From: an uncultured Roseateles sp.
Lineage (GTDB): Bacteria; Pseudomonadota; Gammaproteobacteria; Burkholderiales; Burkholderiaceae_C
Assembly (NCBI RefSeq): GCF_945956965.1
Contig: NZ_CAMFJS010000001.1
Coordinates: forward strand, 1-64,000
Direction: 5' to 3'
DNA length: 64,000 nucleotides
The translations under genes and the position numbers were made by a program. Position 1 is the first letter of the stretch, and each line of letters begins with the position of its first letter. The notes below the pieces were generated by a model. That model was given only the letters and a program-made list of their open reading frames with translations, did no database searches and had not been told where the DNA came from. Positions 19,321 through 29,677 of the stretch are shown piece after piece.

Positions 19321-20451
19321 ATGACAACACTGGTTGGACTGGTAGGCTGGCGCGGCATGGTGGGCTCGGTGCTCATGGATCGCATGAGCGCTGAGCGCGA
19401 TTTCGATTTGATCGAGCCGCTGTTCTTCAGCACATCGAACGCCGGCGGCGCCGCTCCCGCGCAAGCCAAGAATGAGACCAAGCTGCAAAACGCGTTTGAT
19501 ATCGAGCAGCTCAAGCGCTGCGACATCATCATCACCGCGCAGGGTGGCGACTACACCAGCGAAGTCTTCCCCAAGCTGCGCGCTGCCGGCTGGGATGGCC
19601 ACTGGATTGACGCCGCGTCCACGCTGCGCATGGAGTCCGATGCCGTCATCATCCTGGACCCCGTCAATATGCCGGTGATCCAGCAAGCCTTGGACAAGGG
19701 CGGCAAGAACTGGGTTGGCGGTAACTGCACCGTGTCCTGCATGTTGATGGGCGTGGGCGCGCTCTACAAGGCCGGCTTGGTCGAGTGGATGAGCACCCAG
19801 ACTTACCAGGCCGCTTCGGGCGGTGGCGCGCAGCATATGCGCGAGCTGCTGACGCAGTACGGCACGCTGAATGCGTCGGTGCGCGGTCTGCTGGATGATC
19901 CCAAGAGCGCCATTCTCGAAATCGACCGCCAAGTCATCGCGACTCAGCGTGGCCTAAGTGCCGCCGAGACGGCCAATTTCGGCGTGCCGCTGGGCGGCTC
20001 GCTGATCCCCTGGATCGACAAAGACTTGGGCAATGGCATGTCCAAGGAAGAGTGGAAGGGCATGGCCGAGACCAACAAGATCCTGGGCCAGGGTGAGGGC
20101 TTTGCTGCCCCTGCCATCCCGGTGGACGGTTTCTGCGTGCGCGTCGGCGCAATGCGCTGCCACAGCCAGGCGCTGACCTTCAAGCTGAAGAAAGATGTGC
20201 CCTTGGCTGACATTGAGGCCATGATTGCCGCCGACAACGAGTGGGTCAAAGTGGTGCCCAACACCCGCGAGGCGACGGTGAAAGACCTGACCCCGGTGGC
20301 CGTCACCGGCACCATGACGATTCCCGTCGGCCGCCTGCGCAAGCTGGCCATGGGCCCGGAGTATCTGGGCGCCTTCACCATTGGCGACCAGTTGCTGTGG
20401 GGTGCTGCCGAGCCGCTGCGCCGCATGTTGCGCATTCTGCTGGCGCGCTGA
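19321..20451 (+). CDS. asd: Aspartate-semialdehyde dehydrogenase
   Basis: The protein has 376 residues. It reduces aspartyl phosphate to aspartate semialdehyde for lysine/DAP, threonine and methionine synthesis. The N-terminal Rossmann motif is [14 protein letters not shown]; the catalytic cysteine is C136 in [10 protein letters not shown]. It is the longer Gram-negative type, as in E. coli. ATG 19321 is chosen over an earlier in-frame GTG because GAGG lies just upstream and the Rossmann strand starts at once. A terminator follows. Confidence 0.97.
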   Translation: MTTLVGLVGWRGMVGSVLMDRMSAERDFDLIEPLFFSTSNAGGAAPAQAKNETKLQNAFDIEQLKRCDIIITAQGGDYTSEVFPKLRAAGWDGHWIDAASTLRMESDAVIILDPVNMPVIQQALDKGGKNWVGGNCTVSCMLMGVGALYKAGLVEWMSTQTYQAASGGGAQHMRELLTQYGTLNASVRGLLDDPKSAILEIDRQVIATQRGLSAAETANFGVPLGGSLIPWIDKDLGNGMSKEEWKGMAETNKILGQGEGFAAPAIPVDGFCVRVGAMRCHSQALTFKLKKDVPLADIEAMIAADNEWVKVVPNTREATVKDLTPVAVTGTMTIPVGRLRKLAMGPEYLGAFTIGDQLLWGAAEPLRRMLRILLAR

Positions 20452-20463
20452 GTTAGCGCGGCG

Positions 20464-20498
20464 AAGTGCTTGGCAGGCGCCTGCTTGCAAGCACTTTT
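20464..20498 (+). terminator. Intrinsic terminator after asd
   Basis: AAGTGCTTG (20464-20472) pairs perfectly with CAAGCACTT (20488-20496), ending in TTTT, 13 bases after the asd stop. Confidence 0.75.
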
Positions 20499-20509
20499 AC
20501 AAAGAGTCA

Positions 20510-20545
20510 CAGACCGCGGCCGGGCATTTGCTCGGCCGTTGTCTG
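20510..20545. other. Strong stem-loop in the asd-fimV gap
   Basis: GGCCGGGC (20518-20525) pairs with GCTCGGCC (20530-20537) around ATTT with one G-T pair, and an outer CAGAC/GTCTG stem closes it after a 3/3 internal loop. No T-run follows. It could be a second weak terminator or part of a small RNA. Confidence 0.4.
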
Positions 20546-20733
20546 TATACGACAGGCAATGTCCAGTGCCTTGAACTGCCGGGCCTCCTGAGGGCTTATG
20601 CGGCTTTACCTGAGCTTGCTTGCGTATATGCTTGCCCCTGTTAGGAATTTCAGTGGCACGCGAGGGCGATGCCGCGCCAAGGGATGGCACCGTGAGCGCT
20701 GTTCAATACAAAGAAATGATCATCAATGAAGCG

Positions 20734-20765
20734 AGCGGGCGCCCGGGAGGACCCGCTTTCTTGCT
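20734..20765 (+). promoter_or_regulatory. Leader hairpin just before fimV
   Basis: AGCGGG (20734-20739) pairs with CCCGCT (20752-20757), followed by the T-rich TTCTTGCTTT and then the fimV ribosome binding site. It may attenuate or mask fimV translation. A 26-codon frame starting at ATG 20726 runs through it and overlaps the fimV start, which would suit a leader peptide, but there is no other support. Confidence 0.35.
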
Positions 20766-20777
20766 TTGGGGGATGCC

Positions 20778-23540
20778 TTGAAACAAAGTCGCAGCGCAAT
20801 GAATGAAGCCACGGGCCTAGCGCCCAGCCGCTTGACCCAAGGGCTCTTGCAGCCCGGCCTTTTTGCCTTCTCCCGTATCGCTGCGGCGACTTTGCTTTTG
20901 CTCAGCGCCCAAGCGGGTGCCGTCGGCTTGGGGCGTTTGACGGTGCAATCCGCCTTGGGCGAAACGCTCAAAGCCGAGATCGATGTCACCAGCCTGAGCG
21001 CCGAGGAAGCCAGCACCCTCAAGGTCAAGGTCGCTTCGCCCGATGCCTACCGTGCTACCGGGGTGGAATACAACAGCGTCTTGACCAGCACCCAGGTGCA
21101 GGTGAGCCGCCGTGACGGCCGCACCTATCTGCGTGTCAGCAGTGACCGTGCGGTGCAAGAGCCTTTTGTGGACGTCATTCTTGAGCTGAGCTGGGCCAGT
21201 GGCCGCTTGGTGCGCGAATACACCTTGCTGTTCGATCCGCCAGTGAATGCCCCGCGTCCCGGCGCTGCGCCGACGCCGGCGGCGCCTGCCGTCATTGCCG
21301 CCGCCCCTCAGCCATCTGGCGCGGTGAGTGATGCTGTGGCCGTGCCGACGCCGTCCGCTTCGTCCACGATTGCCCCCAGGCCTTCGCCCGCGCCAAGCCC
21401 GGCGGCGCCTGCAGCCACGCGTGCCAAGGCCGAAGCCAAGCCCGAACCCAAGCCGCGTGCCGAAGCACCGCAGTCGGCCTCTGAGTATCGCGTCAAGCCT
21501 GGCGATGTGCTGTACCGCATCGCCGCCAAAACACAGCCGCAAGGCGTTTCTCTGGATCAAATGCTGGTGGGCTTGTACCGCAGCAATCCAGAAGCTTTTG
21601 TTGACGGCAATATGAATCGCCTGAAGGTCGGCGCTGTCATGCAAGTGCCGAGCAGCGACAGCCTGAGCGACCTCAGCACCGCTCAAGCCAGGCAAGTGAT
21701 CCGTGCGCAGAGCACGGACTTCAATGCCTACCGCCAACAACTGGGTACGGCTGCGCCTGCGCTGCAGCAAGAGCAGAACGAGCGCGCCGCCAAGGGCCAG
21801 GTGCAAGCAGCGGTAGATGACAAAAAGGCATCTGCAGCGGCCAAGCCCGACAAGCTGACGCTGAGCAAGGCCGCCAGCGCGGCCGAGGCGCAGAGCGCGG
21901 CTAACGCTAAATTGGCTCAGGCTTCCAAAGAGACTGAGAAGAAGGATGCCAGCGCCCGCATGGCCGAGCTGACCCGCAATGTGGAAGAGCTGAAAAAGCT
22001 CTCCAGCGCGGCTAAGCCGGCGCCTGCAACTGCACCCGCGGCATCGACGGCGCCAGCGATGCCTGCGGCACCTGCCGTGGTGTCAGCACCCGTTCCGGCC
22101 GCGCCGCAAGCCAGTGCTGCGCCTGCTGTGGCTGCTGCAGAGCCGGCGAGCAAGCCGGCCTCAGCCGCAAGGCCCGTGCTGGCCGCTGCTTCGGCTGCCA
22201 GCATGCCCGCCATGCCAGCACCGGTCAGCAGCCCCGCCGAGCCGAGCTTCCTGGAAGACTTGCTTGAGAGCCCCCTGGTGCTGCCGATCGCCGGTGCCCT
22301 GGTGGCCGCGCTCGGCGCCTTCGGTCTGTATCGCTTGCGTGGCCGCAAGGCTGCCAGCAAGCCGGACACTGGCTTCCAAGAAAGCCGTGCGCAACCGGAT
22401 TCATTCTTCGGCGCCTCGGGTGGGGCGCGGGTGGATACGCGTGAAGCGACCGGTTCATCGATGAACTATTCGCTCAGCCAGTTGGATGCGATCGGCGACG
22501 TCGATCCGGTGGCCGAGGCCGATGTTTACCTGGCCTATGGCCGTGACCTGCAAGCCGAGGAAATCCTCAAGGAAGCCCTGCGCGCCAATCCCGAGCGCTT
22601 GGCGATCCGCCTCAAGCTGCTGGAGGTCTACGCCAAACGCCGCGATACCAAGGGCTTTGAGCAACTGGCCATTCAGCTGTTTGCCGAGACCCATGGCCTG
22701 GGTGATGACTGGGCCAAGGCGCAAGAGCTGGGTCGTCAGATTGACCCGGACAACCCGCTTTATCAGCCCGGCGGCGCGCCGACGCAGACCGATGATGGCC
22801 GAGACATTCATCCCGAGCCGATGGATGCCAGCACCATGCCGCACACAGTCAGTGCCGGTGCCCATTTAGCTACCGCGCCGCTGGCCAGCAGCGCTGCAGC
22901 CGATTCCGGCCCAATGAGCGGCTTCGATCTGGATCTGGATCTCGATCTTGATCTGGGTGGCCCAAGCGCGGCGCCAGCTTCAGCCATGGCCGCCACGCAG
23001 GCCATGGCCACCTCGGTGGAGCAAGCCCCCTTGTCGATGGATTTCGACTTGTCGGACCCCGAACCCACCACGGTGCAAAGTGATGGCAAGGCGGATCTAG
23101 AGTTTGATCTGGACCTGCCCGATCTGGGTGAGCACGCCAGCGCACCCGCATCGGCCCCTGCAGCACCCGCGACTGACGGCGCGCTGGACTTCGATATGTC
23201 GTCCATCGACCTGAGTCTGGATGACGGCAAACCTGCAGCGATTCCGGCTGCCGAGTCTTCGAGCCTGGACGATGATCTGCCGGCCGACTTCGCCGCCATG
23301 CTGAATCAGCCGGGTGAGGTGGTTGAAGCCGCTGAAGCGCCGCAGGAGCCCGTTGCTCATGTGATCGAGGAATTGCCCGATGACGATGGCGATCCGCTGA
23401 TGCGGCAGCTGGAACTTGCCGACGAGTTCCGTCAGATCGGTGACACCGAAGGCGCTCGCGAAGTGCTGCAGGAACTGATCGGTAAGGCCAGCGGCCTGCT
23501 GAAGGAAAAGGCTCAGTCCATGCTCAACGAGCTGCGTTAA
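20778..23540 (+). CDS. fimV: FimV/HubP-type polar protein with LysM domain
   Basis: The protein has about 920 residues. In order: a signal peptide (hydrophobic core ending in AGAVG), the FimV N-terminal region (LGRLTVQSALGETLKAEI), an Ala/Pro-rich linker, a LysM peptidoglycan-binding domain (about residues 235-290, YRVKPGDVLYRIA), another Ala/Pro-rich linker with a coiled-coil part, one membrane helix (about 499-520), a TPR-like cytoplasmic part, acidic repeats, and the conserved FimV C-terminal domain (MRQLELADEFRQIGD). FimV organises type IV pili and polar landmarks, which fits pilU at 45-46 kb. The start is uncertain: TTG 20778 has GGGGGA four bases upstream. TTG 20766 and ATG 20802 are in-frame alternatives, the latter without a ribosome binding site. 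Confidence 0.9.
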   Translation: MKQSRSAMNEATGLAPSRLTQGLLQPGLFAFSRIAAATLLLLSAQAGAVGLGRLTVQSALGETLKAEIDVTSLSAEEASTLKVKVASPDAYRATGVEYNSVLTSTQVQVSRRDGRTYLRVSSDRAVQEPFVDVILELSWASGRLVREYTLLFDPPVNAPRPGAAPTPAAPAVIAAAPQPSGAVSDAVAVPTPSASSTIAPRPSPAPSPAAPAATRAKAEAKPEPKPRAEAPQSASEYRVKPGDVLYRIAAKTQPQGVSLDQMLVGLYRSNPEAFVDGNMNRLKVGAVMQVPSSDSLSDLSTAQARQVIRAQSTDFNAYRQQLGTAAPALQQEQNERAAKGQVQAAVDDKKASAAAKPDKLTLSKAASAAEAQSAANAKLAQASKETEKKDASARMAELTRNVEELKKLSSAAKPAPATAPAASTAPAMPAAPAVVSAPVPAAPQASAAPAVAAAEPASKPASAARPVLAAASAASMPAMPAPVSSPAEPSFLEDLLESPLVLPIAGALVAALGAFGLYRLRGRKAASKPDTGFQESRAQPDSFFGASGGARVDTREATGSSMNYSLSQLDAIGDVDPVAEADVYLAYGRDLQAEEILKEALRANPERLAIRLKLLEVYAKRRDTKGFEQLAIQLFAETHGLGDDWAKAQELGRQIDPDNPLYQPGGAPTQTDDGRDIHPEPMDASTMPHTVSAGAHLATAPLASSAAADSGPMSGFDLDLDLDLDLGGPSAAPASAMAATQAMATSVEQAPLSMDFDLSDPEPTTVQSDGKADLEFDLDLPDLGEHASAPASAPAAPATDGALDFDMSSIDLSLDDGKPAAIPAAESSSLDDDLPADFAAMLNQPGEVVEAAEAPQEPVAHVIEELPDDDGDPLMRQLELADEFRQIGDTEGAREVLQELIGKASGLLKEKAQSMLNELR

Positions 23541-23563
23541 GTTAAGCTGCTCGACTTGAACCC

Positions 23564-23594
23564 AAAAGGCGCTCGCAACCGGGGCGCCTTTTTT
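23564..23594 (+). terminator. Intrinsic terminator after fimV
   Basis: AAGGCGC pairs with GCGCCTT around an 11-base loop, followed by a run of T (23587-23594), 23 bases after the fimV stop. Confidence 0.75.
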
Positions 23595-23665
23595 CATGGC
23601 GGCAAGGCTTGCTACTCAAGAAGCCAAGCAGCCAAATCGCCAAAAGGCAAATGAGGATGGACGGC

Positions 23666-24451
23666 ATGCGCGTTGCGCTGGGAGTGAGTTACCGCGGTCA
23701 GGCCTATCACGGCTGGCAAAGCCAGGTGGACAGGCAAACGGTTCAGGACGTGCTGGAAGCCGCCCTGAGCGAGTTCGCGGCCACGCCGATCCGCAGCATT
23801 TGTGCCGGCCGCACCGATACCGGCGTGCACGGCCTCAATCAGGTCGTGCATTTCGATACCGAGATCAGCCGCGAGGCCGCCTCTTGGGTGCGCGGCACCA
23901 ATCGTTATCTGCCGGCCGATGTGGCGGTGCAGTGGTGTCGCTTTCCGGGTGACGATTTTCATGCACGCTTCTCCGCGCAAGGTCGGCGTTATGCCTTTCT
24001 GGTGCTGGAGTCGGTGGTGCGTCCGGCGATTGAAGCCGGTGGCGTGGGCTGGGTGTTTAGGCCGCTGGATGGGGATGCCATGCGCGCGGCAGCAGACCTG
24101 CTGATCGGTGAGCATGACTTCAGCGCGTTTCGCGCCGCGCAATGTCAGGCCAAGTCACCCATCAAGACCCTGCGCAAGATCAGCATCAGCCGACGCGGTG
24201 CCTATTGGCGCTTTGACTTTGATGCTTCGGCCTTTTTGCACCATATGGTGCGCAACATCATGGGTTGCTTGATCGCCGTGGGCAATGGCAGCCAGTCACT
24301 CGAGTGGTTGGCGCAGGTCCTGGCGGCGCGTGATCGCGCCTTGGCTGCGCCCACTTTTCCGGCCGATGGGCTTTACTTCATGGGGCCGTATTACGAGCCT
24401 CAGTTTGATATTCCCGAACACACCGCAACCATGGATTGGTTGCCCGCATGA
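23666..24451 (+). CDS. truA: tRNA pseudouridine(38-40) synthase
   Basis: The protein has about 261 residues. It isomerises uridines 38-40 in the tRNA anticodon arm. The catalytic aspartate is in AGRTDTGVHG, and the C-terminal FLHHMVRNIMG segment is typical. I chose ATG 23666 (MRVALGVSYRG) because GAGG lies 9 bases upstream and homologues start here; ATG 23651 and 23657 are in-frame alternatives. The stop overlaps the trpF start (ATGA). The truA-trpF pairing is common in betaproteobacteria. Confidence 0.95.
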   Translation: MRVALGVSYRGQAYHGWQSQVDRQTVQDVLEAALSEFAATPIRSICAGRTDTGVHGLNQVVHFDTEISREAASWVRGTNRYLPADVAVQWCRFPGDDFHARFSAQGRRYAFLVLESVVRPAIEAGGVGWVFRPLDGDAMRAAADLLIGEHDFSAFRAAQCQAKSPIKTLRKISISRRGAYWRFDFDASAFLHHMVRNIMGCLIAVGNGSQSLEWLAQVLAARDRALAAPTFPADGLYFMGPYYEPQFDIPEHTATMDWLPA

Positions 24452-25101
24452 CGATGATGAGCCGTACCCGAATCAAGATTTGTGGCCTGACCCGTGAGGC
24501 CGATGTGGTTGCGGCGGTGGCGGCCGGGGCCGATGCGATTGGCTTTGTGATGTACGCCAAAAGCCCGCGTTATGTCAGCCCGACCCGCGCGGCCGAGTTG
24601 GCGCGTTTGCTGCCGCCCTTTGTCACGCCGGTGGGCTTGTTCGTGAACGCCAGTGAAGCCGAGTTGGCCGCGGGCTTGCAGGCCCTGCCCAATATGCTGC
24701 TGCAGTTTCATGGGGATGAGAGCCCGCTTGAGTGCGAGCGGGCAGGGCGGCCCTATCTGCGTGCTGCACGCATGGGCGAGGGTTTTGATTTGCTAAACTT
24801 CGCCACACAGTACTCAAGTGCCCAAGCCGTGCTGCTCGACGCCCATGTCGAGGGCTATGGTGGCGGTGGAAAGGTTTTCGATTGGTCACTCATTCCAAAA
24901 AACGTGCCCTCTCCAGTCGTTTTGTCTGGTGGGTTGCATGCCGGAAATGTGCTGACCGGGATTCTTCAGGTTCGGCCTATCGCCGTTGACGTGAGTTCCG
25001 GCGTGGAGGAGGCCAAAGGCCTCAAGAGCGCCGCCCTGATCCGTCAGTTCTGCGATGCCGTGCGTCAAGCCGATGCGCGCATCCAGGAGCTTTCAACCTG
25101 A
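24448..25101 (+). CDS. trpF: Phosphoribosylanthranilate isomerase
   Basis: The protein has 217 residues and a TIM barrel. It performs the Amadori rearrangement in tryptophan synthesis. The catalytic Cys is C12 (RIKICGLT) and the catalytic Asp is in AVDVSSGVE. The start overlaps truA (ATGA), and trpB begins 18 bases after the stop, so truA-trpF-trpB-trpA form one transcription unit. Confidence 0.97.
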   Translation: MTMMSRTRIKICGLTREADVVAAVAAGADAIGFVMYAKSPRYVSPTRAAELARLLPPFVTPVGLFVNASEAELAAGLQALPNMLLQFHGDESPLECERAGRPYLRAARMGEGFDLLNFATQYSSAQAVLLDAHVEGYGGGGKVFDWSLIPKNVPSPVVLSGGLHAGNVLTGILQVRPIAVDVSSGVEEAKGLKSAALIRQFCDAVRQADARIQELST

Positions 25102-25119
25102 AGAGAGACATCCAGCACC

Positions 25120-26426
<1,307 letters not shown>

Positions 26427-26430
<4 letters not shown>

Positions 26431-27224
26431 GCCGCATCCAAAGCACGTTTGAGCGCCTGGCCGCTGAGGGCCGCAAGGCCTTGATTCCCTTCGTCACGAC
26501 CGGTGACCCTTATCCCGATGTCACCGTCGAGTTGATGCTGGCCATGGCCGAGGCGGGCGCCGATGTGATCGAACTGGGCGTGCCTTTTTCCGATCCCATG
26601 GCCGATGGCCCGGTCATTCAGCGTGCTGCAGAGCGTGCCGTGCGCGCCGGTGTGGGCATGAAGCAGGTACTGGCCGATGTGCAGCGCTTTCGCGCCAGCA
26701 ATAGGCACACGCCGGTGGTGCTGATGGGTTATGCCAATCCGATCGAGCGCTACGGCCAAGCCCGTTTTGTCAGCGATGCCAAGGCGGCGGGCGTGGACGG
26801 CGTGCTGGTGGTGGACTATCCGCCCGAGGAATGCGAGGCCTTTGCCGCGCTGCTGCATGCGCAGGAGATGGATCCCATCTTCTTGCTGGCACCCACCTCA
26901 ACCGAGGAGCGCATGGCTCGCGTCGGCAAGGTGGCGCGCGGCTATGTTTACTATGTGTCGATCAAGGGCGTGACCGGGGCAGGTCATCTGGACACCGCAG
27001 CGGTGGCCGCGATGATTCCGCGCATTCGCAGCCATGTCAGCGTGCCGGTGGGCGTGGGTTTTGGCATTCGCGATGCGGTGAGCGCACGCGCGGTGGCTGA
27101 TCACTCGGACGCCGTCGTCATCGGTTCGCGCCTGGTTGAATTGCTCGAGGCTCAGCCGCGCGATAATGTTGCCGCAACAGGGGCGCAGTTCATCCGAGAA
27201 ATCCGCGCCGCGCTCGACGCCTGA
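26427..27224 (+). CDS. trpA: Tryptophan synthase alpha chain
   Basis: The protein has 265 residues and a TIM barrel. It cleaves indole-3-glycerol phosphate and channels indole to TrpB. The two catalytic acids fall at the classical positions: Glu49 ([10 protein letters not shown]) and Asp60 (MADGP). It overlaps trpB by four bases. Confidence 0.98.
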
Positions 27225-27226
27225 AT

Positions 27227-27257
27227 CCCAGTATCTGGGGTCAGAGTCAATTTTTTT
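27227..27257 (+). repeat. Short hairpin with GGGGTCAGAGT-type tail in the trpA-accD gap
   Basis: CCCAG (27227-27231) pairs with CTGGG (27235-27239). It is followed by GTCAGAGTCAA and seven T residues. The T-run starts 11 bases after the stem, so it is not a standard terminator. The word TGGGGTCAGAGTCAATTT resembles a sequence that, from memory, recurs near REP-associated transposases in proteobacteria. That link needs a search. Confidence 0.4.
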
Positions 27258-27271
27258 AGAGGAATCTGCCC

Positions 27272-28144
27272 ATGAGTTGGCTTGAAAAACTACTGCCGCC
27301 CAAGATGCAGCAAACCGATCCCAACGAGCGCCGCATGGTGCCCGAGGGGCTTTGGATCAAATGCCCGTCTTGCGAGACCGTGCTCTACAAGACCGACCTG
27401 GAGCAGAACGTCAACGTCTGCCCCAAGTGCAGCCACCATCACCGCATCGGTGCGCGTGAGCGCCTGAACGCCTTCCTGGACGGCGAAGGCCGCTACGAAA
27501 TCGGTCAGGAAGTGCTGCCCGTCGATGCCTTGAAGTTCAAGGACAGCAAGAAGTACCCCGATCGCCTGAAAGAAGCCCTGGAGCACACCGGTGAAACCGA
27601 TGCGCTGGTGGTGTTCGGCGGCGCAGTGATGACGGTGCCTGTGGTGGCCGCTTGCTTCGAGTTCAGCTTCATGGGCGGCTCGATGGGCTCGGTGGTGGGT
27701 GAGCGCTTTGTGCGTGGCGTGGAAACCGCCATCGAGCAAAAGACGCCTTTCATCTGCTTCACCGCCACCGGTGGCGCGCGCATGCAAGAGGGCCTGTTGA
27801 GCCTGATGCAGATGGCCAAGACCAATGCGGCCCTGACGCACCTGGCCAAGGCCAAACTGCCTTACATCAGCGTGCTGACCGACCCGACCATGGGCGGCGT
27901 GTCGGCCAGCTTTGCCTTTGTGGGCGATGTGGTGATAGCCGAGCCCAAGGCGCTGATTGGCTTTGCCGGTCCGCGCGTGATTGAGAACACCGTGCGTGAA
28001 AAGCTGCCTGCCGGCTTCCAGCGCGCCGAGTTCTTGATGGAGAAGGGCGCTGTCGACATGATTGTTGACCGCCGCAAGCTGCGTGAGACCATTGCACGTC
28101 AGCTGGCCATGCTGCAGCGCCAGAGCTCCGACGCGGTGGCCTGA
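27272..28144 (+). CDS. accD: Acetyl-CoA carboxylase carboxyltransferase beta subunit
   Basis: The protein has 290 residues. It is half of the carboxyltransferase that makes malonyl-CoA for fatty acids. An N-terminal C4 zinc ribbon is present (Cys31, 34, 50, 53: CPSCETVLY and CPKC), followed by a crotonase-like core ([30 protein letters not shown]). AGAGGA lies 8 bases before ATG 27272. accA is not in the window. The trp-accD-folC order is typical of proteobacteria. Confidence 0.98.
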   Translation: MSWLEKLLPPKMQQTDPNERRMVPEGLWIKCPSCETVLYKTDLEQNVNVCPKCSHHHRIGARERLNAFLDGEGRYEIGQEVLPVDALKFKDSKKYPDRLKEALEHTGETDALVVFGGAVMTVPVVAACFEFSFMGGSMGSVVGERFVRGVETAIEQKTPFICFTATGGARMQEGLLSLMQMAKTNAALTHLAKAKLPYISVLTDPTMGGVSASFAFVGDVVIAEPKALIGFAGPRVIENTVREKLPAGFQRAEFLMEKGAVDMIVDRRKLRETIARQLAMLQRQSSDAVA

Positions 28145-28171
28145 TCGCAAACATCCTGATTTTTTGAATTC

Positions 28172-28202
28172 AACGGCCAGGCCCACAAGGCTTGGCCGTT
28201 TT
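28172..28202 (+). terminator. Intrinsic terminator after accD
   Basis: AACGGCCA (28172-28179) pairs with TGGCCGTT (28193-28200), with three more pairs (GCC/GGC) beyond a one-base mismatch, ending in TTTT. folC starts 19 bases later on the same strand, so it either has read-through or its own promoter. Confidence 0.65.
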
Positions 28203-28220
28203 GCTTGAGCGAAAAAAAAC

Positions 28221-29522
28221 ATGTTGCCTCAAACGCTTGATGACTGGCTCGCCCATTGCGAGCGCCTGCATCCCAAGACCATCGACATGACCCTGGAGCG
28301 CGTGCAGCTGATGCGCGACCGCCTGGGCCTGAAGTTCGAGGCCCCGGTGGTGATGGTGGCCGGCACCAATGGCAAGGGCAGCACCTGCGCGATGCTGGAG
28401 TGCATTGCACTGCAGGCCGGCTACCGGGTGGGCCTCTACATCAAGCCGCATCTGGTGCATTTCCAGGAGCGCTGCCGGGTGGGCGGCGAGCCGGTCTCGG
28501 CGGAGTCGCTGCTGCCATTCTTTGCGGCCGTTGAAGCGGCGCGCGGTGAGATGACGCTGAGCTATTTCGAGTTCACGACCCTGGCCATCATGCTGCGGCT
28601 GGCGGCCGAGCCGCTGGATCTGGTGATTCTGGAGGTGGGTCTTGGCGGCCGCTTGGATGCCGTCAACGCCATTGATGCGGATTGCTCGGTCATCACCAGC
28701 ATCGACCTGGATCACACCGAATACCTGGGCCCCGACCGTGAGTCGGTGGGGCGTGAGAAGGCCGGCATCATGCGGGCTGGCCGCCCGGTGGTGGTGAGCG
28801 ACCCCATGCCGCCGGCCAGTCTGGCAGCGCGTGCGGCCGAGATCGGTGCCGATTTGCGCCAACTGGGCAAAGACTTCACCTACAGCGGCGACCGCCAGCA
28901 ATGGCAGTGGACCGGCCGCGAGAAACGCTTCAGCGGCCTGGCTTACCCAGCGCTGCGCGGCGTCAATCAGTTGCTCAATGCCTCCGGTGTGCTGGCCGTG
29001 TTCGAGGCGCTGTACGCGCGCCTGCCCATCAGCGCCCAAGCCGTCCGCAACGGCCTGGCCATGGTAGAGCTGCCGGGGCGCTTCCAAGTGGTGGCGGGCC
29101 AGCCGGCGCTGGTGCTGGACGTGGCGCACAACCCGCATGCGGTGGCGGCGCTGGCGCAGAACCTTGACCAAATGGGCTTCTTCCCGCGCACCCATGTGGT
29201 GTTCGGCGCCATGGCCGACAAGGACCTGGGAGCAATCTTCCAAAAGATTGCCCCCCTGGTTGATGCCTGGCACTTCTGCGACTTGGAGATCCCGCGCGCG
29301 GCCAAGGCCGCCGAGCTGCGTCAGCAGTTTGAAACCCTGCAGCAAGCAAGTGCCTTGAAAACACCGCCGCAGCTCAGCCTCCACACCCATGCCGACCCCT
29401 TGGCCGCCCTGGCTGCAGCAGCGGCCGCGGCAGACCCGGCTGATAGAATTCTGGTGTTCGGTTCCTTCTACACAGTGGGTGGCGTGCTCAAGCAGGGCGT
29501 GCCTCGTTTGCAGCGCGCCTGA
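28221..29522 (+). CDS. folC: Bifunctional folylpolyglutamate/dihydrofolate synthase
   Basis: The protein has 433 residues and is a Mur-ligase-family enzyme. It adds glutamate to dihydropteroate and to reduced folates. The ATP loop is VAGTNGKGST (residues 46-55), the Mur-type central segment is EVGLGGRLDAVNA, and the C-terminal domain includes LDVAHNPHAV. It heads the folC-SPOR-cvpA-purF run, which has the same order in E. coli. Confidence 0.97.
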   Translation: MLPQTLDDWLAHCERLHPKTIDMTLERVQLMRDRLGLKFEAPVVMVAGTNGKGSTCAMLECIALQAGYRVGLYIKPHLVHFQERCRVGGEPVSAESLLPFFAAVEAARGEMTLSYFEFTTLAIMLRLAAEPLDLVILEVGLGGRLDAVNAIDADCSVITSIDLDHTEYLGPDRESVGREKAGIMRAGRPVVVSDPMPPASLAARAAEIGADLRQLGKDFTYSGDRQQWQWTGREKRFSGLAYPALRGVNQLLNASGVLAVFEALYARLPISAQAVRNGLAMVELPGRFQVVAGQPALVLDVAHNPHAVAALAQNLDQMGFFPRTHVVFGAMADKDLGAIFQKIAPLVDAWHFCDLEIPRAAKAAELRQQFETLQQASALKTPPQLSLHTHADPLAALAAAAAAADPADRILVFGSFYTVGGVLKQGVPRLQRA

Positions 29523-29677
29523 GCCATGCCGGGCAGGCTTTGAACCCCACCGTTCAGCTGTTTTTTTGACCATCTCCCCGGGTTTGCAGTAGCCGGGGTT
29601 GGTCTTGGTTTTGCACTATGGGGCGATGTGCCCTTCACTTGTAACCCTAACCCAGCGTTTGAGCTGCCAATCTAGCC

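Noticed and set aside
29577-29598. CCCCGG/CCGGGG hairpin after folC as terminator
   Set aside because: The stem is followed by GTT-rich sequence without a T-run, and the downstream genes are usually co-transcribed; left unannotated.
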